From contig CAZFMF010000014.1 of assembly GCA_964519985.1 (NCBI GenBank), positions 1-64,000 on the forward strand: a DNA stretch of 64,000 nt, in the 5' to 3' direction. Shown here piece after piece: positions 26,061 through 33,601 of this stretch; the first letter of the stretch is position 1, and each line of letters opens with the position of its first letter. Under the pieces are notes generated by a model. That model ran no database searches and was not told where the DNA came from. It saw only the letters and a program-made list of their open reading frames with translations. The position numbers and the translations under genes are program-made. The stretch is from JAIEOG01 sp964519985. GTDB lineage: Bacteria; Bdellovibrionota; FAC87; UBA2466.

Positions 26061-27557
26061 ATGGGTTTGACTGCGAAACGGATCCTGATCGCCAACCGCG
26101 GGGAGATCGCCTTGCGGGTCATCCGCGCCTGCCGTGAGATGGGGCATATCCCACTGGCCATTTATTCCACCGCCGACCGAATGTCCCGGCACGTCTCGCT
26201 GGCGGACGAAGCCTATTGTGTCGGCGAAGGCCCTTCGGTGCAAAGCTACTTGGATATTCAAAGCGTCTTGAAAGCCTGCAAGGCAATGCGCGCGGACGCG
26301 GTGCACCCGGGGTACGGATTTTTGTCCGAGAAAGCGGATTTCACCAAGGCGGTCGCGGATGCGGGTATGGTCTACATCGGGCCTTCGGCGGAATCGATCA
26401 CGGCCATGGGTGACAAAGTCATGGCCCGCAAGACGATGGAGCGGGTGGGTTTGCCCCTCGTTCCGGGCACCAAAGAAGGCATGACCGACGAAAACGAAGC
26501 GTTCAAGTACGCTAAGGAGATTGGCTTTCCGGTCATGATTAAGGCCCTCGCCGGTGGGGGCGGTCGCGGGATGCGCTTGGTGAATGAAGAAGGCGAGTTT
26601 TTGAATCTCTTTCGCCGCGCGTACTCCGAAGCGAGCAAGGCGTTTGGCGATGGCCGTCTGTACGTCGAGCGTTACGTTAATTCTCCGCACCACATCGAAG
26701 TGCAGATCATTGCCGACAAGCATGGCAATGTGCGCCACCTCTTTGAGCGCGAGTGCAGCGTGCAGCGCCGTCACCAGAAGGTGATCGAAGAGAGCCCGAG
26801 TCCATTTGTTTCCGAAGAAACGCGCCAACGCCTCTGCGACGCCGCGGTCGATGCGATCCGGGAACTCAAGTATGTGAATGCGGGCACGATCGAATTCCTG
26901 ATGGATGATCAGCAGCGATTCTATTTCATGGAAATGAATACGCGCCTGCAGGTGGAGCACCCGGTCACGGAATGGTGCACCGGCATCGACTTAGTGAAGG
27001 AGCAGATCAATATCGCATTCGGCGGGAAGATCTCCTTCACTCAGGAAGAGTTGGAGCAACGGGGGCACTCCCTGGAGTTCCGAATTTGCGCTGAGGATCC
27101 GGAAAAGTTTCTCCCCCAAGCGGGCAAGGTGACGGGCGTGACGATGCCGCAAGGTGTGGGCGTGCGGGTCGATACGCATATCTACCGCGGTTACGAAATT
27201 CCGGTTTTCTACGATTCCATGATCGCCAAAGTCTCCGTTTGGGGTCGCACCCGGGAGGAAGCGATTGCGCGGGGTCGCGCGGCGTTGCAAGACACAGTGG
27301 TCAATGGCATCAAGACCAACGTGCCGTTTCTTCTCCAGTTGCTCGACAATAAGAAGTTTCTGAGCGGCAACTATACCACCCGCCTGGTGGGCGAAGATTT
27401 CCACTACAAAGACAAGGGTGCCAGCGGCGAAGAATTGCGGATGGCGATGATCGCGGCCGCCGTTTCGGCGTATACCAAAGAGTACAAGGGCGGCATCGGC
27501 CAAGGGGATGAAAAGTCCCGGTGGCGTTCGATTGGACGCGAGGAGGCGCTGCGATGA
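26061..27557 (+). CDS. pccA: Acyl-CoA carboxylase, biotin carboxylase subunit
   Basis: 498 residues. The biotin carboxylase domain (about 4-450) has ILIANRGEIALRVIRACRE, HPGYGFLSE, the ATP-grasp loop AGGGGRGMRLV, ERECSVQRRHQKVIEESPS and EMNTRLQVEHPVTE. The last 50 residues extend beyond AccC length, as in PccA proteins before the carrier domain. Here the carrier is a separate gene starting in the stop codon (ATGA). It charges biotin with bicarbonate using ATP. Confidence 0.92.
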   Translation: MGLTAKRILIANRGEIALRVIRACREMGHIPLAIYSTADRMSRHVSLADEAYCVGEGPSVQSYLDIQSVLKACKAMRADAVHPGYGFLSEKADFTKAVADAGMVYIGPSAESITAMGDKVMARKTMERVGLPLVPGTKEGMTDENEAFKYAKEIGFPVMIKALAGGGGRGMRLVNEEGEFLNLFRRAYSEASKAFGDGRLYVERYVNSPHHIEVQIIADKHGNVRHLFERECSVQRRHQKVIEESPSPFVSEETRQRLCDAAVDAIRELKYVNAGTIEFLMDDQQRFYFMEMNTRLQVEHPVTEWCTGIDLVKEQINIAFGGKISFTQEELEQRGHSLEFRICAEDPEKFLPQAGKVTGVTMPQGVGVRVDTHIYRGYEIPVFYDSMIAKVSVWGRTREEAIARGRAALQDTVVNGIKTNVPFLLQLLDNKKFLSGNYTTRLVGEDFHYKDKGASGEELRMAMIAAAVSAYTKEYKGGIGQGDEKSRWRSIGREEALR

Positions 27558-28063
27558 TTTTCTTTCTGCGTTACGGCGAAGAAGAGCACACGGTTCGGGT
27601 GGAAGCCCGTAACCAGCAGTTGCGGGTGAAGTTTAACGACGAGCCCGAAAAGGTCGTGGACATGCAGTATTTTGGAAACGACGTGACGTTTTTGGAAAAC
27701 GGCAAAGTGTTCTTTGCTAACGTCGTCGGCAACAAAGCGGATGCCACGGTTTTCCGTCCGGAAGGCAATTTGCAGTTCACGGTCGAGAGCGAATACCGCC
27801 GCATCGTGAGCCTACTGCGCGGGCAAGATCTCTCTTCCGAAAATGCGGTCTACGCCAAGATGCCGGGCAAGATCGCCAAGATCATCGCGAAGGTCGGCGA
27901 CGTCTTGGAAAAAGGTGCACCATTGCTGGTGATGGAAGCCATGAAAATGGAAAACGAGATCCGCAGCACAATGGCCGGCAAAGTCGGCAATATCTGCGTC
28001 AAGGAAGGCCAGGCGGTGGAAACCGGTGCGCTGCTCGTCGAGCTCGAACCCGCCGACGAATAG
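27554..28063 (+). CDS. Biotin carboxyl carrier protein of the acyl-CoA carboxylase
   Basis: 169 residues from ATG 27554, overlapping the upstream stop (ATGA) with AGGAGG at 27541-27546. The biotinyl domain (about 98-167) contains LLVMEAMKMENEIRS with biotin-accepting Lys131 and the structural GKIAKI and VKEGQAVETGALLVELE segments. The N-terminal 95 residues are beta-rich and may be the docking domain that other carboxylases carry within PccA. It completes the carboxylase; no biotin ligase is seen nearby. Confidence 0.92.
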   Translation: MIFFLRYGEEEHTVRVEARNQQLRVKFNDEPEKVVDMQYFGNDVTFLENGKVFFANVVGNKADATVFRPEGNLQFTVESEYRRIVSLLRGQDLSSENAVYAKMPGKIAKIIAKVGDVLEKGAPLLVMEAMKMENEIRSTMAGKVGNICVKEGQAVETGALLVELEPADE

Positions 28064-28067
28064 CCCG

Positions 28068-28205
28068 TTGCGAGGGCGTAGCCCGAAGCAAACTCGCGCG
28101 AGCTTCCCGTCATTGCGAGGGCATAGCCCGAAGCAATCTCGCATCGCGAAGCGATGCGATCTCCGCCGCCCCGCTCGCCCGGCCCAAGTCTGGCCGGGAC
28201 GGCGG
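28068..28205. repeat. Tandem GTCATTGCGAG-family repeats with hairpins
   Basis: Two 30-nt units of the form TTGCGAGGGC(G/A)TAGCCCGA.. lie at 28068-28097 and 28113-28142, differing at two positions. They are followed by a GCATCGC-GAA-GCGATGC hairpin (28141-28157) and a long stem with CCCGGCC (28178-28184) against GGCCGGG (28192-28198). The cluster starts 4 nt after the carrier-protein stop and may also end transcription. The 349-nt gap 28064-28412 holds only this and the next element. Confidence 0.7.
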
Positions 28206-28327
28206 ATCGAGTGCGTTGAGAGATTTTCTACGGGGCGACCCACCCGCGCCGATTTTCCATTCGCGCCGCCAAGAGCATTTCTTGAAAAACGGGTCCGGGG
28301 ATCCGCTCGCACGAGATATTCTTACCA

Positions 28328-28384
28328 GGCACTATTCCCAGGAACAGTGGTGCCAAAAAGGGCGGAACACTTCTTAAGAGTGCC
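28328..28384. repeat. Dispersed hairpin element, copy A
   Basis: The 27-nt segment 28328-28354 starts GGCACTATTCCC and ends GTGGTGCC. Its nine outer bases on each side pair, with G-T wobbles. It is identical over all 27 nt to 52105-52131 and related to 54355-54380. AAAAAG follows, then a near-palindrome CACTTCTTAAGAGTG. It lies between two convergent genes. Confidence 0.7.
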
Positions 28385-28412
28385 TTGGTGGCGCGACTAC
28401 AAGGGGCTCCGT

Positions 28413-28934
28413 TTAAGGCATGGTCTTCGCCGTGCACGCCGACAAAGTGCGGAAGGGGCCTCCGGCCATGCCCTCGCGATCGATGGGTGTAATGTACCAA
28501 TCCGAACCGCCCCAAAAGCAAACGCCGTTCTGACTCGATTTGCGGGTGGCTTCGAGGCAATCGTCGAATCTCGTGATGGAGGAGCCGCCCAGGTAACCAA
28601 AGTCCGCCCGGCCGGGACGCGTGCCGGTATACAAAGTCGGTTTCCAGCCATTGAGTCCGGTGCGGCTACAAATCACTCCAAACTCATTGTTGGCGGCGTC
28701 CTTTGCGTCCTGACATTCATTGAGCGACGTCATCACGCCCTGTCCGAGCAGCCCCTTCGGCGTTTGGCTGTAGTCGATCTCCGTCCCATTGTTATTCACT
28801 TTGACGTAGTACGGCCGGTACCCGCTGCCCATCGGTTTGCATTCGAAGTGCGAACGAGTTTCAGCAAAGGCGCTGGACGCCCAAAGGAAGGCCGCCAGCA
28901 TCAGCGTTTGGGCGCAGTGCGGTATGTGGGGCAT
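28413..28934 (-). CDS. Secreted cysteine-containing protein of unknown function
   Basis: 173 residues from ATG 28934, which has AAGGAG 6 nt upstream. The signal peptide (about 1-24, LMLAAFLWASSAFA) ends at an AxA-type site. The mature part has six regularly spaced Cys (FEC, NEC, VIC, DDC, GVC, SAC) and many Gly, Tyr and Trp, as in compact disulfide-bonded extracellular domains. No family is recognised. An extended -10 lies 18 nt upstream. Confidence 0.7.
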   Translation of the reverse strand: MPHIPHCAQTLMLAAFLWASSAFAETRSHFECKPMGSGYRPYYVKVNNNGTEIDYSQTPKGLLGQGVMTSLNECQDAKDAANNEFGVICSRTGLNGWKPTLYTGTRPGRADFGYLGGSSITRFDDCLEATRKSSQNGVCFWGGSDWYITPIDREGMAGGPFRTLSACTAKTMP

Positions 28935-28952
28935 GAGATTCTCCTTCCCATG

Positions 28953-28961
28953 ATCATACCA
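28953..28961 (-). promoter_or_regulatory. Candidate extended -10 promoter
   Basis: Read on the minus strand: TGGTATGAT, an extended -10, ends 18 nt before the ATG at 28934. This is the same spacing as in the MRNAW array. No -35 match is seen. Confidence 0.45.
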
Positions 28962-28985
28962 CCGCGTCCCGTTAACTTTTGTCAC

Positions 28986-29007
28986 GCGACTCCGGCGCCG
29001 GAGTCGC
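28986..29007. repeat. Perfect 22-nt palindrome with CTCCGGCGCCGGAG core
   Basis: GCGACTCCGGC is followed at once by its reverse complement. The core ACTCCGGCGCCGGAGT is the one found in the control regions of the MRNAW array about 30 kb away (58857, 62370, and split at 60591/61578). Here it lies 28-49 nt upstream of the -10 of the minus-strand gene at 28934. Confidence 0.6.
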
Positions 29008-29170
29008 GGCCGGAGGAGCGATTCTACTTGGACCGAAAGTAGCGCGCCGCCCAAAGCGTTCGCTTGGTCAGGGTCTGGGTTGGAAGATCATCGGGGTTGA
29101 AACAGGCTACGTATTCCTCGATGGCTAACGTCTGTTCCTTTTCATCGAGAGCGTATGCGCCAAAGGCGTT

Positions 29171-29179
29171 TGTTATAAT
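29171..29179 (+). promoter_or_regulatory. Extended -10 promoter close to the start codon
   Basis: TGTTATAAT: TATAAT at 29174-29179 with TGT before it. Only 8 nt separate it from ATG 29188, so the expected transcript start is within 1-3 nt of the ATG. The gap contains GGGG, but it would be largely untranscribed. Confidence 0.5.
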
Positions 29180-29187
29180 TCGGGGAC

Positions 29188-30921
29188 ATGGGTGACGCGC
29201 TTCGACGGCTTTCCGATCGTCCGTTTCTGATTTCCCAGCTCCTATTTGCGTTCGTTCTCTTTGGCCTGCATCACGGTCTAGGGTGGATTCGCACGCAGGG
29301 AAATTACTCTCCGTTTTCAGCCGGTCCTTCGATTTCGGCGCAGGTTTTTGATGAAACGCACCTTTACGCACCCGGCGCGATGCGGTTCTGGAAGCAATCC
29401 AGTTTGCCATCCGAGGTTGATGTCTATGAGTTGAAGGATCGCCGCAATGGCTATCCCGTAGCGCACTCGGTTCTCATCGGCGGTCTGGCCAAAGTCTTGG
29501 GGAGTGTGGAGACGGCTTGGATGATCGCGCAGGCGGGGTTCGCCGCGTTCGTTTGGTTTCTCTTCTATTATTTCCTGCGACAGTTTGGCGCGACCTTCCT
29601 CTATGCTTCGGCCGGCGCGTGGATCCTCTGCCTCTTTGCGTTCAGTCCCCGTCATTCCCTTTTGCAAGGGACCGACGTTTTTTACCAGCCGATTGAACTC
29701 ACGCGCCTACCGCATCCCGCCCTTTCCTTTGCGTTCTTACTCTGCGCCGTCCTGTTAACCAGTCGGGTGAAGTGGGAGGGCAGTCGATGGGCCGCCCTTT
29801 TCACCGGCGTCGCGTGTGCGGGCGTTTTTTACACATATTATTTTTATTGGAATGCATTTTTCTTGGGGCTCGCCGTGCTTGGCATCAGCCTGCTCGTGGG
29901 CCGAGAGTGGAAGCGGCTTGGCGGGTTTCTCATTTTTGCCGCCGGAAGTTTTCTGAGCGGGCTGCCGTACTTTGCGCGCGTTTGGACCGGAATGCGGCAG
30001 GGCGATCAGAAAACACTGATGGGACGCGTCGGCGACTTTACCCATTATGTTTATCCCTCGAACGTGCGCTACCTGCTGCTTGCCCTCGTCGTGTTTGCCG
30101 TCTGGCGACTTTGGGTGGAGCGGCGAGCGTGGTACCGAAAGCTGCCGACCGAGACGCGATCGCTTGCGCTCTTGCTCCTCGCCCTTTTGGTCGGGGCCGG
30201 GCTCGGGCTCAACCTGCAAGCGATCACCGGTTACAACGCGCAACACTCGCACTACTTCAATCGTCTCATCCAACCGGTAGGAATGCTTCTAGGCTTGGCT
30301 TTCATCGGCTCGCTGCGCTTTCGCCTTTCGGGTTGGGTGACGGCGGGTACGACCGTTTTTGCCGTTTTGTTGATTGGGCTGGGCGGCTATCGCCAATGGC
30401 GGTGTTCGCAGGCAACGTGGGTGGATCACCGGTCCGACTCGGATGAACAAGGCTTGCTCGCGTGGCTCGCGGAAAACGTCGATGCGCGCGAAGTGGTCGG
30501 CACTACCGATCTCAAATTGAACGCGTTGATTCCGGCACGGGCCGGCACTTGGAATTTTGTGCCGATTGCCGATCGCTCGATGGGGACGTTTCAGGAGATC
30601 ATTGATCGCTACGTCATTGTCTCAAAGTTGGAAGGCAAGACGCTCGGTGAAATGCTGGCAACGCTCTCCGAGCGAGGAGAAGATGATAGTCGTCTTTGGC
30701 GCCATGCGCTCTACGTTTTTCTCCAGCGCTACTCCCTCGATCCGGCGGTTCTAGTGGAGTTTGAGCAGACCTGGCACCGGGTGAATCCCGACGAAGCGTT
30801 GAAAACCCGGCGGTTGGACTATCTTATTGTTCCGGCAACTCCGAACCCGCGGGCGCAAGGCTCAGAAGTTTTTCGAAATGCTGCTTGGGCCGTAATGCGG
30901 CGGGAAGGCTCCGTGCGATGA
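29188..30921 (+). CDS. Multi-pass GT-C-like membrane protein of a surface-glycan cluster
   Basis: 577 residues: about ten to twelve hydrophobic helices (about 12-400) and a soluble C-terminal region (about 410-577). The first loop contains QVFDETHLYAPGAMRFW, an acidic loop like that of GT-C glycosyltransferases. No exact family is recognised. The stop overlaps the next start (ATGA), and with the following two genes it forms a polysaccharide-type membrane operon. Confidence 0.65.
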   Translation: MGDALRRLSDRPFLISQLLFAFVLFGLHHGLGWIRTQGNYSPFSAGPSISAQVFDETHLYAPGAMRFWKQSSLPSEVDVYELKDRRNGYPVAHSVLIGGLAKVLGSVETAWMIAQAGFAAFVWFLFYYFLRQFGATFLYASAGAWILCLFAFSPRHSLLQGTDVFYQPIELTRLPHPALSFAFLLCAVLLTSRVKWEGSRWAALFTGVACAGVFYTYYFYWNAFFLGLAVLGISLLVGREWKRLGGFLIFAAGSFLSGLPYFARVWTGMRQGDQKTLMGRVGDFTHYVYPSNVRYLLLALVVFAVWRLWVERRAWYRKLPTETRSLALLLLALLVGAGLGLNLQAITGYNAQHSHYFNRLIQPVGMLLGLAFIGSLRFRLSGWVTAGTTVFAVLLIGLGGYRQWRCSQATWVDHRSDSDEQGLLAWLAENVDAREVVGTTDLKLNALIPARAGTWNFVPIADRSMGTFQEIIDRYVIVSKLEGKTLGEMLATLSERGEDDSRLWRHALYVFLQRYSLDPAVLVEFEQTWHRVNPDEALKTRRLDYLIVPATPNPRAQGSEVFRNAAWAVMRREGSVR

Positions 30922-32150
30922 CGCGAATGCGACCGACTCCGCTTAATCTTTCGTCCGCGCTGATCGGCACCCTTTCCCTCGTCGGGCTTGCGCTGGTGAT
31001 TGCATTCAGCCGCCACGTCCCGGTGGCGGATGAGGCGTGGTACCTAAACTCCGTTCCCACGCTTTTTCAAAAAGGGCCCACGATCGGATTTCTGCGATCG
31101 ATCCCCGGTCCGGCCGGCCCGCTCTACACCTTCGTGCACGCGATCGCCTGGCCGGCCACCGGCGGCCAGGCGCATCTCGCGCGGTGGGTGAGCTGGAGCT
31201 TTCTCCTGCTTTCGATTTTTTATCTCGCTGGTGCGTGGCAGGCGGCCGGTCGGCCGCAATCGTGGGGGGCGGCGGCACTGATCGCGGCGGTACCGGTGGT
31301 GCAAAGTGCCGGCGGTACCGCCCTCACGGATATGGTGGCGTTCTTGCCGTTTTGCGCGCACCTGTTTTTTTTAACCCAAGCCATCGCCGTGCCGCCGACG
31401 CGCCGGATCCGTTACGCGCTTTTAGCGGGTGTCGCGTTGGGCATTGCGGCCGCGGGCCGGCAACAAGCGCTCGGGTTCTTGCTCGCTACCCCGCTGCTCA
31501 TTTCACGACGCGCGCTCGGGTGGACGGCCACGGCCGGCTACTTGGCCGCCGCCGGTGTCATCCCGCTTTTTCTCTTTGCGGTCTGGAGTGGCCTCGTGCC
31601 CCCCGCGACCGGATATGTTTCGGGCGCGCTCTCTTTCTTTTACGGGTTTTGCGGATTGGGCTACGCGGGGATGTTCTACTTTCTTTTTAACCCCTACGCG
31701 ATTGCCCACCGGCCGGCGTGGCTATTGGCGCTGTTCATCGCCTGCTTGGGTTGGATATGGGGCTACGAGTCCGGGGTCGGGGCATTGCCGATCCATCTGT
31801 TTTGGAAGTCAGGGTTTGCGAAGCTCTTTAGCGCCCCGTTTGCCTACGGGCTGGCCCGCATTCTCCAGGCCGCGCTCTTCGCGGTCGGATTGCGCTTCCT
31901 ACTCGACCTTTGGTGGCGCCGCGAGGATATCGCCCCCGTGGATCGGATTTACGCGCTGGGCGCGGTCGGCATCGTGGGAACTTGCTTCAAAATTTCCCAC
32001 CAATTCTCGAATCGCTACGTTCTGATGTGCATCCCGCTCTTTCTGCTGTCGTCGTGGGGGAAGGGGTCGGTCGTGCGCACCACGCTATTCGTGTTTGCTG
32101 CGGTGCTCGGGCTGCGATCGCTGGCGATCTTCTTAGGCGTTTTCGGGTAA
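30918..32150 (+). CDS. Multi-pass membrane glycosyltransferase-like protein
   Basis: 410 residues from ATG 30918, overlapping the upstream TGA. There are about eleven hydrophobic helices and a first loop HVPVADEAWYLNSVPTLF, in which the DEAWY motif matches the acidic DExxY of GT39-like enzymes. GGTALTDMVAFLP and AGRQQALGF are internal landmarks. It probably transfers a sugar from a lipid-linked donor; substrate unknown. TAAAAT at 32148-32153, overlapping its stop codon, could be the -10 of the next gene. Confidence 0.7.
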   Translation: MTRMRPTPLNLSSALIGTLSLVGLALVIAFSRHVPVADEAWYLNSVPTLFQKGPTIGFLRSIPGPAGPLYTFVHAIAWPATGGQAHLARWVSWSFLLLSIFYLAGAWQAAGRPQSWGAAALIAAVPVVQSAGGTALTDMVAFLPFCAHLFFLTQAIAVPPTRRIRYALLAGVALGIAAAGRQQALGFLLATPLLISRRALGWTATAGYLAAAGVIPLFLFAVWSGLVPPATGYVSGALSFFYGFCGLGYAGMFYFLFNPYAIAHRPAWLLALFIACLGWIWGYESGVGALPIHLFWKSGFAKLFSAPFAYGLARILQAALFAVGLRFLLDLWWRREDIAPVDRIYALGAVGIVGTCFKISHQFSNRYVLMCIPLFLLSSWGKGSVVRTTLFVFAAVLGLRSLAIFLGVFG

Positions 32151-32170
32151 AATAGAGCCTCGAGGGAACT

Positions 32171-33601
32171 ATGTCGGACGCGGTGCTCCGTAGGCCGATC
32201 ATCCTCCCCTTCTTCAATATCTACACGCTTTGCGGATTGCTCGTGATCGCCTACTTGGCGATTACCGTATTTCTGCAGTTGCTCTGGGGCGGGACGAGCG
32301 GGATTGAGTATCTCTATCTGTTGATGTTGCTCCAGGCGATCCCGGTCGTCATTGCCTTCTCACGCCGTCACTTCACCTACATCGCTTTCATCATGATTTT
32401 TCACTTCGTGCAGCTTTCGTTGCCGAAATGGTTTCTCTTTGAGCAAAACCCGCTGCTGGCCGAGACCTTTCCGGAAGTCATCTTGGCGATTCAAGAATGG
32501 ACGTTCTGCTCGATCGTTATGATGTTGGTGTACTACGCGTGTCGCCATTGGCTCTTTGCCGCCACCGCCGAAAAAGAGAAATTTCAAATGCTCACGCTGA
32601 GCCGACCTCAGGTCGTGTTGCTCTCCGTGTACGTTCTCTTCGTCCCGCTTTTCCTCAAGCTCTTGCCCGCGTGGTTTTTGTCCGTACACTTTCTCCTGCT
32701 CTCCGCGGATCTGGTTTTGCTCTTTACTTCGCAGTCGCTCGGCAACGAAATGATCATCCGCGTCACCAAAGTGGCGGCCGTCATCGGCGCGGTGAACCAC
32801 TTTCTGCAAACCGGGATGATGACCCTCATGGGCGCGCTGGTTTCCCTGGCCGTCTTGGTGGCGTGTCTGAAAAAGCGCTTCGGTTTCGTCTTTCTCATCT
32901 TCCTTTCCGTGATCCTGATGTCCGCGGTGCAAACGGTCAAAGGCGCCTACCGCACGGTGATTTTCAACGATACCGAACTGACGAGCACCGAGCGCATGGG
33001 TGTTTTGTGGGAATTGCTTTCCGCTAAGTATATCGACGATGAGGATACCGATGTCGATGAGGACGAGCTGGAGGACGATAAGAAGGACGATATTACGACT
33101 AACTTGATTTCCGGGTTCATGCGCGCCGGCGACGATTCCCTGGAGCGCGTCTTGGCCAATACCCCCAGCAAGATTCCCTTCTGGGGCGGGGAAACCTACG
33201 CGCAGATTCCGTTCATGTTCATTCCGCGTGCGCTTTGGCCGGACAAACCGAGCCGCCACTTTTGGAACAAGTACGGCCGTCTTTACGGAGTGCTCTCCTC
33301 CGACGATTTGCAAACGAGTGTCGGCGTTTCCTTTCTGGCCGAGGCATATATGAACTTCGGCTACCAGGGAATGTACCTTTGCGCCGTGCTGGTGGGTTTT
33401 CTCTTCGCCTTGGTCGAGCGTTCGGCGTTTTTCATTTTGAATGGCTACTTCTACTTCCCTTACATCGTTCTGCTCACTCCACTTTTGGCCCCCGGCAGTG
33501 ACTTGGGATCGATGTTGAACAGCCTTTGGGTCATTTACATGGTTTTCATCATTGGCCGGCCGATGCTTTTGAACATGGCCCGTCGCGATGAGTACAGCTA
33601 A
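32171..33601 (+). CDS. Wzy-like polysaccharide polymerase candidate
   Basis: 476 residues with about eleven helices. The large loop between helices at about 255-370 contains RALWPDKPSRHFWNKYGR and SFLAEAYMNFGYQG, features of O-antigen or capsule polymerases (the PF14296-like 'O-antigen polysaccharide polymerase Wzy' type). The same loop carries a strongly acidic stretch at 289-307, rich in Asp/Glu. ATG 32171 follows GAGGG. It is third in the glycan operon and overlaps the convergent gene by 53 bp. Polymerase function is inferred. Confidence 0.68.
   Translation: MSDAVLRRPIILPFFNIYTLCGLLVIAYLAITVFLQLLWGGTSGIEYLYLLMLLQAIPVVIAFSRRHFTYIAFIMIFHFVQLSLPKWFLFEQNPLLAETFPEVILAIQEWTFCSIVMMLVYYACRHWLFAATAEKEKFQMLTLSRPQVVLLSVYVLFVPLFLKLLPAWFLSVHFLLLSADLVLLFTSQSLGNEMIIRVTKVAAVIGAVNHFLQTGMMTLMGALVSLAVLVACLKKRFGFVFLIFLSVILMSAVQTVKGAYRTVIFNDTELTSTERMGVLWELLSAKYIDDEDTDVDEDELEDDKKDDITTNLISGFMRAGDDSLERVLANTPSKIPFWGGETYAQIPFMFIPRALWPDKPSRHFWNKYGRLYGVLSSDDLQTSVGVSFLAEAYMNFGYQGMYLCAVLVGFLFALVERSAFFILNGYFYFPYIVLLTPLLAPGSDLGSMLNSLWVIYMVFIIGRPMLLNMARRDEYS

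Noticed and set aside
24552..26960. Two long minus-strand frames (396 and 405 codons) opposite the carboxylase genes
   Set aside because: His/Arg/Asp-rich translations typical of antisense frames to conserved enzymes. The plus-strand genes have full family motifs.
28068..28142. Tandem 30-nt units considered as a CRISPR array
   Set aside because: Only two units with a 15-nt spacer, no cas genes, and the same units occur singly elsewhere.
32360..33313. 317-codon minus-strand frame opposite the Wzy-like gene
   Set aside because: Charged, His/Gln-rich translation without any domain; the plus-strand membrane protein is better supported.
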